From contig CAWGNT010000018.1 in the NCBI GenBank assembly GCA_963824085.1, positions 62,001 through 126,000 of the forward strand: DNA of 64,000 nucleotides, in the 5' to 3' direction. Below the pieces are notes generated by a model. The model worked only from the letters and a program-made list of their open reading frames with translations. It did not search any database and was not told the DNA's origin. Of the stretch, positions 1 to 9,271 are shown one piece after another; position 1 is the first letter of the stretch; each line of letters opens with the position of its first letter. The position numbers and the translations under genes are program-made. Origin of the DNA: JARRNE01 sp963824085. GTDB taxonomy: Bacteria > Pseudomonadota > Gammaproteobacteria > Chromatiales > Chromatiaceae.

Positions 1-1207
1 TGCCACCGCGTGCCAGATTTTCGGTAATCGTCGGAATCAGGAACTTTGGCAGCTTGGCTGAACTTTCCAAGCAAATTCGTGCCACGCTGTCCTTGATGTT
101 CGGGTTTCCAAACCGCACGATCAGACTGTCTTTATACGCTTCCAAATCGATCCCTTCCACCGGGTCCAACACTGGGGTGACGTCGACATCCATGAACCGG
201 CGCAGATAGGTTGCGAAAAGCGGGTCCGCCACGCAGCCATCGATGGTTTTGTGTCCGTGGATCGAACCGAGTAGCCCGAGGACGGAATGCCCAGCGTTGA
301 GCAACCGTATTTTCATTTTTTCGTACGGTGTGACGTCGGGAACAAACTGCGCCCCGACTTTTTCCCACGCGGGTCTGCCATTGGAGAACTTGTCTTCGAT
401 AACCCATTGGCTGAACGGTTCACAGGTGACCGGCCATTGGTCCTTCAATCCCATTTCGCGACCGAGGTATGCGATATCCTCGGGCGTTGTTACGGGCGTG
501 ATCCGGTCCACCATGGCATTCGGGAAGCACACGTCGCTCTCGATCCACCGCGCGAGATCGGCGTCCTGCTTGTGCGCGAAGGCGAGCAGCATCTTGCGCG
601 TCATGTCGCCATTGTGCTGAATGTTGTCGCACGACTGAATTGTGACGGCCGGGACTCCCGAGGCGCGGCGTTTCTTGAGCGCGGCGGTCAGATAGCCGAA
701 AACCGTCTTCGGGCTGGAGGGATGTTCCAGATCGTGCCGCACATCGGGATTGCCGAAGTCGAACTCGCCCGTTGTGGGGTTGAAATTGTAGCCTCCTTCC
801 GTAATGGTCAGCGAAACGATCTTGGTGTCCGCGCCGGCCATCTTGTCGATGACGGCGCCGGGATCGTCGCAGCCCAGCATGAAATCGATCAGTGAACCGA
901 TGACGCAGGGTTCAACCTTTCCCTGGGGATGCTTCACGATCAACGTATAGAGATAGTCCTGCGCCTTCAGAATATCGCCGATTTTGCGGTCTGCCTCCCG
1001 CAGGCCCACGCCGCAGATGCCCCAGGCGGACGCATCGGAGTCGTTCATCAGCGCACTGGTGTAATACGCCTCGTGCGATCGGTGGAAACCGCCGACCCCG
1101 ATATGGACGATGCCGGCTTTGACTTTGCTCCGGTCATAGGATGGACGAACGATTTCGTCGGCGAGGAGGTGAAGGTTTTCCTGCTTGAGTTGAATGGGTT
1201 CGGTCAT
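1..1207 (-). CDS. Mannitol dehydrogenase family protein (3' end outside window)
   Basis: The minus-strand frame stays open from an ATG at 1207 to the window edge, giving about 402 N-terminal residues; the family is usually near 490. It would oxidise a sugar alcohol such as mannitol or sorbitol to the ketose with NAD in the cytoplasm. The Rossmann motif GIVHIGVGGFHRSH lies near residue 32. The K-x4-N-x2-H active-site pattern of polyol dehydrogenases is visible as KIRLLNAGH. It follows the permease gene by about 10 bases on the same strand, so the two are probably cotranscribed. The exact substrate cannot be told. Confidence 0.9.
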   Translation of the reverse strand, partial: MTEPIQLKQENLHLLADEIVRPSYDRSKVKAGIVHIGVGGFHRSHEAYYTSALMNDSDASAWGICGVGLREADRKIGDILKAQDYLYTLIVKHPQGKVEPCVIGSLIDFMLGCDDPGAVIDKMAGADTKIVSLTITEGGYNFNPTTGEFDFGNPDVRHDLEHPSSPKTVFGYLTAALKKRRASGVPAVTIQSCDNIQHNGDMTRKMLLAFAHKQDADLARWIESDVCFPNAMVDRITPVTTPEDIAYLGREMGLKDQWPVTCEPFSQWVIEDKFSNGRPAWEKVGAQFVPDVTPYEKMKIRLLNAGHSVLGLLGSIHGHKTIDGCVADPLFATYLRRFMDVDVTPVLDPVEGIDLEAYKDSLIVRFGNPNIKDSVARICLESSAKLPKFLIPTITENLARGG

Positions 1208-1217
1208 GACGAACTCC

Positions 1218-2978
1218 CTAAACTGCGGACTCTCCCGCCACCGGCATCCGAGAACTATGAAGCGCCTTCGAACGCTTTAGGTCCCAGTAGGCGAAAGCGA
1301 AGTAGATGACAGTGCACCAGATTGCTACGTTGTAGAACCGCTCCAGATTGACATAGTAGACATAGATGTCAGGGCTATTAAACAGAACCCTCCAGGCCAA
1401 AACAAATGGAACGGTTAGGCCAATGATGAGGTAGATCGCCTTGATCATCTTTGAAAGAACTGAGTTGTCTTTTGCGAAATGGTGACTCTCCATTACCGCT
1501 TGTTTCGCATGAAATTCTGCGACCCTCTCCTCGAAGATCCGTTCTGCCTTCTCGCCATCAGGATAACTGTCAGAAGCGCCGTACACTTTCGCCAGTACGA
1601 CATAGGCGATGATCGAGACAAACCAGGTAGGCAGGAACAGGTAGTAGAACGGAATGATGTTGAGCACGTCCAGACCGAAGCCGAACATCAGGGAGATCGC
1701 CCATGTCGCAATCGCCGGGACGCTGTGCTTCAAGCCCTTGTAGCGAGCCCAGTACCGGGTAAACCCGATTCTCGGAAAGATATGGTGTTCGGCGAAGACG
1801 ATACCGCCAATCGGCACGAGAATGAGACCGGCATAGGTCAAAAGAGGAAGCATGCTTCGGTAAATGAATGGGAAGGCGCTTGCGACCACGACAGCCAGCC
1901 CAACGAACAATGTGACCTTCGTCCTGGATATTTCGGGAAACACGGCCTGTGCGGCCAGACCGGCGCGGTAGAGGTTCGAATTGGCTGTTGTCCACCCGGC
2001 AACGATCACGATCACAAACCCTGATGCGCCCAGGGCATAGAAGGCCACTTCGCCCGGATCGACCATCACAATGCTGGTTTTCAGCGTTGCCGCGGTCGCC
2101 GCGCCCATCAGTCCGGCGGAAATCCAGGCTACGTAGTGCCCGAACATCATTCCCGCACTGGTCGCAAGACCATAGCTTTTCTTCTTGGCATAGCGCAGCA
2201 GCGCCATGTCGATCAGCCCGAAGTGAGAGAAGGTGTTCGCAGCCCACGCGAAGCCGGCCACTTCGAGAAGCCCTATACCTGGTTCTCCCTTGGCATTCAG
2301 GCCCGTCCATACGGTTGTTCCGCCTATCTGAACGAAATCGGAGAAGCTGGTCAGGGTGGTGTAACCGGTAATGGATTCCGCGAGTGCGGGAAGCAGAACC
2401 ATGCCGCCGGCGGTGAACATCACCATGAGCCATGGCGCGCAGATGCTGGCGAATTCGGTCAGTGCATTGAACCCGAAGACGGCAACCAGAACCACGATGA
2501 CTGCAACCGCGACGGACACGATGACGAACGCCACACTGGTGGGATACGGATGCACCTGTGGGGGGATATCGAATAATACCCTGACGGCCGTTGCCGACAC
2601 GGTGATCATGGCAGCCGATATGACGCCGAAGATTAAGACATTGGCCCCGTTGTAGAGACGCGACATCGAATCGCCGGCGATGCGATTGAGATAGGTGTAA
2701 AGGCTCATTCTCGTATCGACGGCGATCGGGGACGTGATCAGCGTAAAGCTCAGAACGGCCAGCGTGTTGCCGATAAGCAGACCGAGGAGAATATCCCATA
2801 TCCCGGCACCCAGTGCCACGAAGGTCGCGCCGATCACGAATTCCGTCGCGGCGACATGTTCGGCCGCATATAGGCCGGCAAAGTGCGGCCACCCATGCAG
2901 TTTGTGCCGTGGAATCGGAAGCTGCTCGTCATCCATATCTGCTATGGATTGACCGGGATCGAAGGCGGTATTGGTCAT
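1218..2978 (-). CDS. NCS1-family (purine/cytosine permease-like) transporter
   Basis: A 586-residue polytopic membrane protein with about twelve hydrophobic segments, matching the nucleobase-cation symporter-1 family in pattern (PIPRHKLHGWPHFAGLYAAE near the N-terminus, then repeated helices). The ATG at 2978 is chosen over an in-frame one at 3056 because GGGAG sits just upstream and the extra 26 residues look unrelated. NCS1 proteins usually import nucleobases, hydantoins or vitamins. Here the gene lies between a polyol-type binding protein and a mannitol dehydrogenase homologue, so the substrate may differ. That is inference from position only. Confidence 0.8.
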   Translation of the reverse strand: MTNTAFDPGQSIADMDDEQLPIPRHKLHGWPHFAGLYAAEHVAATEFVIGATFVALGAGIWDILLGLLIGNTLAVLSFTLITSPIAVDTRMSLYTYLNRIAGDSMSRLYNGANVLIFGVISAAMITVSATAVRVLFDIPPQVHPYPTSVAFVIVSVAVAVIVVLVAVFGFNALTEFASICAPWLMVMFTAGGMVLLPALAESITGYTTLTSFSDFVQIGGTTVWTGLNAKGEPGIGLLEVAGFAWAANTFSHFGLIDMALLRYAKKKSYGLATSAGMMFGHYVAWISAGLMGAATAATLKTSIVMVDPGEVAFYALGASGFVIVIVAGWTTANSNLYRAGLAAQAVFPEISRTKVTLFVGLAVVVASAFPFIYRSMLPLLTYAGLILVPIGGIVFAEHHIFPRIGFTRYWARYKGLKHSVPAIATWAISLMFGFGLDVLNIIPFYYLFLPTWFVSIIAYVVLAKVYGASDSYPDGEKAERIFEERVAEFHAKQAVMESHHFAKDNSVLSKMIKAIYLIIGLTVPFVLAWRVLFNSPDIYVYYVNLERFYNVAIWCTVIYFAFAYWDLKRSKALHSSRMPVAGESAV

Positions 2979-3136
2979 TTTGCGCTCCCGTACTGCTGTT
3001 GTTTTATATCGTTCCAATTGACGGGCAACTAGTCTGCAGAAGTAATAGGCGGTCAACTATTGCCCACTGTCCGCACCCGGACATGCCGAGTGAGATTAGC
3101 GGCGGATCACGGGTGCTCCATTGAGCGGAATGACCT

Positions 3137-4450
3137 CTATTGGAAGAAGCGGCCTCGCTCTATGACCTTCCCAGTCACCCACTGGGCGTTGCGAAGTGCC
3201 TGATCGATCGGGATCGTTCCCGACAGTGCCGCTGCGAACCGGTCACCCACCGCGGTGCCGATGCTCTGGAACTCCGGGATCGCGACGAACTGAATTCCGC
3301 TATAGGGCACTTGTTCGACGGTCGGATCGTTCGGATCGGCTGCCTGGATCGATGCGAGCGTTATCTTGGCGAAGGGCGCCGCGTCGAGATAGGCCGGGTT
3401 TTCGTAGAGCGACCTGCGGGTGCCCGGAGGCACGTTGGACCAGCCGTCCTTCGAGGCGACCAGTTCCAGGTACTGCTTCGAGGTGGCCCAAGCCACGAAT
3501 CTCTTCGCCGCATCCTTGTTGGCGGAACCCTCGGGAACCGCCAGCGCCCAGGCCCAGAGCCAGTTCGCGCTCTTGCCCAGCCCCTTGTCTGGCGCGAGCG
3601 CGAAGCCGACACTGTCGGCCACATCAGAGTCCGCGTTGGTCACGAACTGGCCAGCGGCGGTCGAGTCGATCCAGATCGCGCACTTGCCTGACCGGAACAG
3701 GGCAAGGTTTTCATTGTAGCCATTCGCCGACGCGTCTGGCGGGCCGACTTCCTGCATCAGTTCGACGTAGTCGGTGATCGTCGCTTTCCAGGCTTCGCTG
3801 TCGAACTGGGGTTTCCAGTCCATATCGAACCAGCGCGCACCGTAGGAGTTGGCCATGGCGGTCAGGAACGCCATGTTCTCGCCCCAGCCTGGCTTGCCAC
3901 GCAGGCAAATGCCATAAACCTCGTTGCGCTTGTCGGCCACCTTGCGGGCAGCGCCCTTGATGAAATCCCACGTGGGCTTTTCGGGCATCTCTAGCCCGAC
4001 TTTCTTAAACAGATCGGTGCGGTACATGGTGAATGAAGACTCGCCATAGAACGGCACGGCGTACATCGTGCGATTGAAGGACAGGCCTTCGCGGATCGGC
4101 GGCAGGATATCATCAGCGTCGTAGTCCTCCGGCAAATCGTCGAGTGCCACAAGCCATCCTCGCTCGGCCCAGATGGGGACTTCGTAGGTACCGATTGTCA
4201 GTACGTCGAACTGCCCGCCTTTGGTCGCGATGTCGGTGGTGACGCGCTGGCGTAGCACGTTCTCTTCCAGTGTCACCCAGTGGAGTTTGATGTCGGGATT
4301 GGCTTTCTCGAACGCCACCGAGAGCCCCTGCATCCGGATCATGTCGCCGTTATTCACGGTAGCTATGGTGACCGTGGATTCGGCGTGCGCCAAGGCTGAA
4401 CCAGCGAGTAAGGCCACCGCTGTGAATGCTGCCGCTATTCGAATGGTCAT
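3137..4450 (-). CDS. Sugar/polyol ABC transporter substrate-binding protein (SmoE-like)
   Basis: A 437-residue periplasmic binding protein with an N-terminal signal peptide (MTIRIAAAFTAVALLAGSA, cleavage after AHA). The body resembles the family 1 extracellular solute-binding proteins of the sorbitol/mannitol SmoE group, with motifs such as FDVLTIGTYEVPIWAERGWL and WAWALAVPEGSANKDAA. The ATG at 4450 is preceded by GGGGT and fits the signal peptide; a longer open frame to 4684 carries no coding signal. The permease and ATPase genes that normally follow are absent, and an NCS1 transporter is next instead. A 19-bp inverted repeat lies in its upstream region. Confidence 0.85.
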   Translation of the reverse strand: MTIRIAAAFTAVALLAGSALAHAESTVTIATVNNGDMIRMQGLSVAFEKANPDIKLHWVTLEENVLRQRVTTDIATKGGQFDVLTIGTYEVPIWAERGWLVALDDLPEDYDADDILPPIREGLSFNRTMYAVPFYGESSFTMYRTDLFKKVGLEMPEKPTWDFIKGAARKVADKRNEVYGICLRGKPGWGENMAFLTAMANSYGARWFDMDWKPQFDSEAWKATITDYVELMQEVGPPDASANGYNENLALFRSGKCAIWIDSTAAGQFVTNADSDVADSVGFALAPDKGLGKSANWLWAWALAVPEGSANKDAAKRFVAWATSKQYLELVASKDGWSNVPPGTRRSLYENPAYLDAAPFAKITLASIQAADPNDPTVEQVPYSGIQFVAIPEFQSIGTAVGDRFAAALSGTIPIDQALRNAQWVTGKVIERGRFFQ

Positions 4451-4500
4451 CCACGTACCCCCGCTGTTCAAGACGTCTAACAAATTTATAATTCTGCTAT

Positions 4501-4668
4501 GGAGTCTCCACTTAACCGGAGCAACCCGAGCTGCCGCGTCAGTTTTTGACAGCCCTCCCTTTTCGCAGGCTCGATGGCCCATGGTACGCCCCATTGCTAC
4601 CCGATTTGGGCTGCTATGGATGACTGGATTCCGCGCATAGAAGCGAACGCCGGTTAAGTGGAAACCCC
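4501..4668. repeat. 168-bp inverted-repeat-bounded segment (MITE-like)
   Basis: The left end ggagtctccacttaaccgg (4501-4519) is the inverse of the right end (4650-4668) at 17 of 19 positions, with a perfect 13-bp core. No gene fits between the ends. It sits just upstream of the solute-binding protein gene and may carry or disrupt that promoter. It could be a miniature transposable element or the joined ends of a lost insertion sequence; target duplications were not evident. The rest of 4451-4798 shows nothing recognisable. Confidence 0.45.
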
Positions 4669-4798
4669 AGATTCCGCTTATCACTAGTTTGTTACTCTCT
4701 TATCATTCCGGATGAGATCTGTCAACCGAGGAGAAAATGGGGACGTACCACGGCTCGTACGTTCGGCTTGGGCGTCTGTCCAGCAGGCGTGGGTTGGG

Positions 4799-5008
4799 TC
4801 AGGCAGCATCGGCCGCGTGGACCTCGATGTCCACTCTGAGTTGGCCGCGCAACGCTCCGAAGATTGCCGCCAGGTTGTCCATGCTAGGGTTTCCTTTGCT
4901 CGACAACATTGGCAGCAAGCTCTCGCTCGGCTTGTTGATTAGTCGGGCCAGGGTCCCGAACCCCGCGGGTACCTCGTCCCAGTCTCGCGAGCGGCCGCTG
5001 TACCTCAT
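4799..5008 (-). CDS. Small XRE-type helix-turn-helix protein, possibly antitoxin-like
   Basis: A 69-residue frame with the pattern LARLINKPSESLLPMLSSKG followed by NPSMDNLAAIF, which matches the helix-turn-helix of HigA-like or addiction-module antidote proteins (ESLYKALSxxGNP type). No partner toxin gene is visible beside it. Length is short for the family, about 90-100 residues, so it may be a fragment. The call rests on this motif alone. Confidence 0.4.
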   Translation of the reverse strand: MRYSGRSRDWDEVPAGFGTLARLINKPSESLLPMLSSKGNPSMDNLAAIFGALRGQLRVDIEVHAADAA

Positions 5009-5059
5009 ATTGCAGCCCTGCTTCCGGGCATCTGGACGGCTGCTCCTGGCCGGTTGCGG

Positions 5060-5842
5060 TCATTGGAGGCAGCACTTTTTATATTTTTTCCCGCTTCCAC
5101 ATGGGCAGGGATCGTTTCGTCCTGTCTTTTGGCGGCTTATCCCATGCCGCGCAGATAGCCCGTAAAGTTGCCGGAGATCTGGTGATGGCGTGTTTCTGCG
5201 CGTCCTTAATCCCAGTGCGATTTCCACATCCTCAATATCTCCACAGACGGAGATGTCAACATTTCCATTGGCATAGAGGCGTCGAAGCGTATCGATAGAC
5301 TCCTTCGCGTTAAGCGTGATGAGGGAGCTGACTGCAAAGCCGTTCAAAGCCGATGTATTTCGATCAGGACGTTCTAGATAATCGGTAATGATGGTGACAA
5401 CCTGGCTCCTCGCGGATGGGCTTCGCTTTGCAATCTCCTCCAAAGCGTCTACTGCCATCATCCGCGCATATTCTTTATGGCTACTGTCATCCACGAAGTC
5501 AGTAATAGGGCCGATTGCCTTAGGTCCCATCATTGCAAGCACAACGGGTAATTCCTCCATTGCCCAATCATCCTCACAGAGCCTATCGAACATCCGGAGC
5601 AGCGGTTCAATGGCCCGTAGATCTGCCAATTGGCCAATGGCGCGCCAAGCATGGAGGGGTGCCCACACTTCGTTGCTTTCGACAGGTGCGCCATGCAGCG
5701 AGAGATCGACCGCTAGTTCGAGAAGATCGTCGATGTCGTCTTGTCCGAATCCATACAGCCTGTAATCGGGCCACCTTGTCCGATTTATCTGCACCTCCCC
5801 CAACTCAAACAGTATTCCTACCTTCTTCTGGTGTTGTGCCAT
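5060..5842 (-). CDS. HEAT-repeat-like protein with C-terminal SEC-C zinc motif
   Basis: A protein of about 260 residues from the ATG at 5842. The body has short helical units resembling HEAT or DUF1186 proteins (VLAMMGPKAIGPITDFVDD and similar). The last residues form a SEC-C metal-binding motif, GRNDPCPCGSGKKYKKCC, with Cys-x-Cys and Cys-Cys zinc ligands. SEC-C tails occur on SecA and on many uncharacterised proteins; the function here is unknown. The frame extends upstream to 5974, but those extra residues are of low complexity and probably not translated. It stands alone, at the edge of a zone of broken mobile elements. Confidence 0.7.
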   Translation of the reverse strand: MAQHQKKVGILFELGEVQINRTRWPDYRLYGFGQDDIDDLLELAVDLSLHGAPVESNEVWAPLHAWRAIGQLADLRAIEPLLRMFDRLCEDDWAMEELPVVLAMMGPKAIGPITDFVDDSSHKEYARMMAVDALEEIAKRSPSARSQVVTIITDYLERPDRNTSALNGFAVSSLITLNAKESIDTLRRLYANGNVDISVCGDIEDVEIALGLRTRRNTPSPDLRQLYGLSARHGISRQKTGRNDPCPCGSGKKYKKCCLQ

Positions 5843-6102
5843 GTCCAAGGTTTGGATTCTCCGCATGTTACAGCCGTCCCAAGCACAGGACGGCGGAATA
5901 GGCATAAGAACGCATTTGCAGTCGATTTTGCTTCGGAACCCACGCTCGGCGGGTCTCCGCTGTGCTGTCTCCACCTCGGCTGGGTGGTGGAAAATCTTAC
6001 CCCTCCTTGCCGGTGGCGTCCTCTGGAATGTCCGCTCAAGGCCAAACGGCCTCCGCCAGTGCGGTAATCCTCGGTGTCAAGGCAGATCACGGAGCAAGCG
6101 AG

Positions 6103-6207
6103 ATGAAAGTGCAAGACGTGCTGGTGAAGGTCTATGACCCGGGACGCCTGCAGAGGGCATGGCAACAGGTTAGTAAGAATGCCGGTCCAGCGGGGATCGA
6201 CCAGATG
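6103..6207 (+). pseudogene. Group II intron reverse transcriptase/maturase, N-terminal fragment
   Basis: The peptide MKVQDVLVKVYDPGRLQRAW, followed by QQVSKNAGPAGIDQ, is the characteristic start of group II intron LtrA-type reverse transcriptases. Homology stops after about 35 codons and the remaining roughly 400 residues are missing. It is a remnant only. The bases between 5975 and 6102 may hold intron RNA sequence, but no domain was recognised there. Confidence 0.6.
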
Positions 6208-6339
6208 TGTTCCTTCACGACTTCATCGTCGCTTTCTCTCGGGCCTGATGGGTTCGGCTGCTGATCGAAGAGCGGTATACCTGGCCGGTACGTACCGTTC
6301 CGTTGGGAGGGGGTAGCCTTCGGGCTACCTCCTACCAGA

Positions 6340-6503
6340 TTGGGGCACGGTTTTTTCCACTCTCACAACACCCATGTCATCTTCGAACCGCTCGATTTCA
6401 TCGCCCGCCTCGCCGCCTTGGTACCCAAGCCCCGGGGCAATCTAACCCGCTATCACGGCGTATTTGCCCCCAACAGTCGAGACCGCGCCTCGGTGACACC
6501 GGC
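6340..6503 (+). pseudogene. IS91-type transposase, C-terminal fragment
   Basis: The frame reads THVIFEPLDFIARLAALVPK then PRGNLTRYHGVFAPNSR, which matches the C-terminal part of IS91/IS801-type Y2 transposases (typically FEPLxFxARLAALVPxPRxxLxRYHGVFAP). The catalytic tyrosine domain upstream is missing. The fragment follows the maturase remnant and ends before the rubrerythrin gene. Confidence 0.65.
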
Positions 6504-6727
6504 GCCGACCCTGACAGGCCAGGCAGGGAAGCGCTCAGCTTGACTATCAGAATCCCCCCGAAATCGCCCCGCTTACGGACAATTCCCCGGCTCGGGAGGC
6601 CTCGGGAGGCTGGGACTCACCCCGACAACCCGTCGAAGGGAGGATTGACGGCCACCTGAAGACCGGTCGATACTTGGGCGACCTGGGAAGCAGTTCGTTT
6701 ATGCTTTTCTTATTCGGAGGAATCCAA

Positions 6728-7267
6728 ATGGAGCTGAAAGGCAGCAAGACTGAAGAGAGCCTGAAAGAGGCATTCGCCGGCGAGTCCCAGGCCAACCGCC
6801 GCTACCTCTACTTCGCCTCCAAGGCGGACGTGGAGGGCTACAACGACGTTGCGGCCGTGTTTCGCTCAACCGCCGAAGGCGAGACCGGGCACGCCCATGG
6901 GCACCTGGAATACCTGGAGGCGGTCGGCGATCCGGCGACCGGCCTGCCCATCGGCGGCACCGACGCCAATCTGAAGGCGGCCATCGCCGGTGAGACCCAC
7001 GAGTACACCGACATGTATCCGGGCATGGCCAAGACCGCCCGCGACGAGGGCTTCGAGGAGATCGCCGACTGGTTCGAGACCCTGGCTGGCGGAGCGCTGC
7101 GTCTGGAGCCGCTTCCCGAAGGTACGTCTACCCAAGAGGAGCGCCCGGTGCGCGATCACGGCGCAAGCGCCGCCAGCGGTGCGCCGCATACCAGCCACCG
7201 GCAGTCGGTCAAATGCTCACGCGCAATCGAGGGCGACTTGCTCACCCCAACGAGATCAAGCGCCTGA
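6728..7267 (+). pseudogene. Rubrerythrin-family di-iron protein with disrupted C-terminus
   Basis: From the ATG at 6728 (GGAGG upstream) about 120 residues match small rubrerythrins: FAGESQANRRYLYFASKADV, EGETGHAHGHLEYLEAVG and AGETHEYTDMYPGMAKTARD. Normal members end near residue 139 with a final helix carrying an ExxH iron ligand (AERSHA type). After DWFETLA, near 7087, the reading frame departs and continues as unrelated sequence to 7267. The neighbouring frame resumes with AERC but the histidine is not recovered. The last iron ligand is therefore missing and the protein is probably inactive. It would have detoxified peroxide in the cytoplasm. Confidence 0.75.
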
Positions 7268-7398
7268 GCACGAGGAGGTGACCGGCTGTTGCCGGATGCG
7301 CAGCTCGCCCGGCGGTCAAGGGCGCCTGCGGTGAGCACACGTTGGAGGCGATAGCGCGTGGAGAAGGCGGAAGGCACGACCGGCGCCCCGCCGGGCCG

Positions 7399-7769
7399 CA
7401 TGCACCGGTCGCGGCGTCGGTCAAATCTTCGGGCTGACCATCGTGCTCGAGACCTGTGCAATCGAGCGCTTCGCCAAGGTGGGCAACTACGCCTCCTATT
7501 GTCGCTGCGTGGGCAGCAAACGGATCAGCAACGGCAAGAAGAAGGGTAAAGGCAACACCAAGAACGGCAACAAGTATCTTGCCTGGGCCTACATCGAGGC
7601 GGCCAACTTCGCGGTGCGCTACAACCCGCAGATCAAGCGCTACTACCAGCGCAGTGTGCCCGCACCCAACCGATCGTCGCCATAAGGCGGTGGCCCACAA
7701 GCTCGCGCGGGCTTGCTACTACATCCTGCCGACCAGGTGCCCTTCGATGTGAACAAGGCATTCGCATGA
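7399..7769 (+). pseudogene. IS110-family transposase, C-terminal remnant
   Basis: The frame reads IFGLTIVLETCAIERFAKVG, then NYASYCRCVGSKRISNGKKK and NGNKYLAWAYIEAANFAVRY, the hallmark C-terminal (Transposase_20) region of IS110/IS1111 transposases. A stop follows frameshifts near 7672, after which AVAHKLARACYYIL and VPFDVNKAFA appear in other frames. The N-terminal DEDD catalytic half is absent. This copy cannot be active. Confidence 0.75.
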
Positions 7770-8315
7770 ACCGATAAGTCTCGGGCTGCAGCGGCGAGCG
7801 CGTCATGGTGTTGGCCGACAACCATCAGATCTGATTGGCCGCCGCCGCATCCCATCACCAGGGTCGTGGAGCAGCGGATTTCGACTGATGCACCTCTGTC
7901 ATGAAACCAGCAAAGGGTTGGACCTCCCCCCAAGGAGGCGCCAGCGATCTGTGAAGGCGACCGCACGGGTTGCCACCCGCGTACGATGAACGCACTCCGT
8001 CCAGCGCGCGCGGGCGGCTTCACTGAAGAGGCTCCGCACACCAATTGGCCATGCAGGGTACCGAGGATTTTCTGGGGCTCAACCGAGCCAGGGTCGGGTG
8101 TCTTCCCCGCAAGGGGAAGCCCCAGCGCCTGTCAGAAGGGTGACTGTGCGGATCAGCAATGACTCGGTCACTCGGAGCGAAAACCGAAGGCGCGTTTCTG
8201 GTCCTATACTCCGGGCTATCGGCGCACAGCAGCAAGACGTCAAGGTCCGCTCCTGGCCGGAGTGGGACCGTGGGGGCGAACGATGGCCGAGGGACTGTAA
8301 AGAATCCTGACACCG
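7770..8315. other. Gene-free stretch between IS110 remnant and integrase
   Basis: No frame in these bases resembles a protein family, and no RNA gene was recognised. Several runs look like decayed coding sequence but cannot be assigned. It is probably mobile-element debris. Confidence 0.4.
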
Positions 8316-8341
8316 GGCCGGAGGACGTTTTGCCTCCGGCC
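8316..8341 (-). terminator. Hairpin just downstream of the integrase gene
   Basis: A perfect 9-bp stem (ggccggagg / cctccggcc) closes an 8-base loop and lies 9 bases past the integrase stop codon. It is positioned to end integrase transcription, but no clear run of U follows on the minus strand. Confidence 0.45.
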
Positions 8342-8349
8342 AGCGTGAG

Positions 8350-8985
8350 TCAGACCTCGATGTGTTCGGCTATCTCCAGTGCGTCATCGACTTCGACTCC
8401 AAGGTAGCGCACAGTACTTTCGAGCTTTGTGTGTCCGAGCAGGAGCTGGACCGCTCTCAGATTCTGCGTGTGACGGTAGATAAGGGTTGCCTTCGTGCGC
8501 CGCAGGGAGTGGGTCCCGTAGTCGTATGGGTCCTTGCCAATGAGCGAAATCCATTCCTTCACGATCCGCGCATACTGGCGAGTGGAGAGGTGGCCAGACC
8601 GCTGGTGGCGGCTCGGAAACAGGAAGTCAGTCGCCGCGTGATTCCGCTTTGTAATCCACGCCTGAACAGCCGTCCGCGTCTCCTCCGTGACCTTGAAGCG
8701 GACGGGCTGGCCGGTCTTCTGCTGCAAGACCGTGGCGCGGGAGACGATCTGCGTGCCGTGCGCTACATCACGGACCCGCAGCCCAACCAGGTCGCAGCCG
8801 CGCAGCTTGCTGTCGATGGCGAGGTTGAAGAGGGCAAGATCGCGAACCCGCCCGCCAATCTGCAGCCGGATGCGAATGCCCCAAATTTCCTTGAGTGAGA
8901 GCGGCGGTTTCTGGCCGATCAGCTTGCCCTTGTTCCATGGGACCCAGGCCGCGGACGCCGAACTCTCGGTTGCTTGCAGGTGCAT
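8350..8985 (-). CDS. Tyrosine recombinase / site-specific integrase
   Basis: A 211-residue phage-type integrase. Catalytic residues are visible in order: the first arginine in KLRGCDLVGLRVRDV, lysine near QPVRFKVTEET, the H-x2-R box in THSLRRTKA, the second histidine in LLLGHTK and the tyrosine in STVRYLG. It lacks most of the usual N-terminal DNA-binding domain and is similar in size to the FimB/FimE class. All active-site residues are present, so it may be functional. It lies between IS debris and an AT-rich foreign gene. Its recombination site is not identified; the palindromes at 12.6 and 27.6 kb are candidates. Confidence 0.88.
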   Translation of the reverse strand: MHLQATESSASAAWVPWNKGKLIGQKPPLSLKEIWGIRIRLQIGGRVRDLALFNLAIDSKLRGCDLVGLRVRDVAHGTQIVSRATVLQQKTGQPVRFKVTEETRTAVQAWITKRNHAATDFLFPSRHQRSGHLSTRQYARIVKEWISLIGKDPYDYGTHSLRRTKATLIYRHTQNLRAVQLLLGHTKLESTVRYLGVEVDDALEIAEHIEV

Positions 8986-9271
8986 GCTCTGTCTCCTCTA
9001 GGATTGTGAGGAAACAGAAGTCTGCTCCAGTGCGCGACGGACGCTTCCCCTACGCCGCGTACGACTCGGCGGGGCTCGCGGGGTGTCACCATTTGCACCT
9101 CTATCGCCGACCCCCAGGTGCCGGCTCCTTCGGCTTCGGCTGTCGACCCTAAGCGGACGCAAGAACACTGCAGGAAATGCGAACCGCGAGCAGAAGGCCG
9201 ACGCTCAAAACACATAGGTGATCAGCGCATGTAACCCATTCTGATATGTAGAGGTCAGCGTGACAGTGAGT

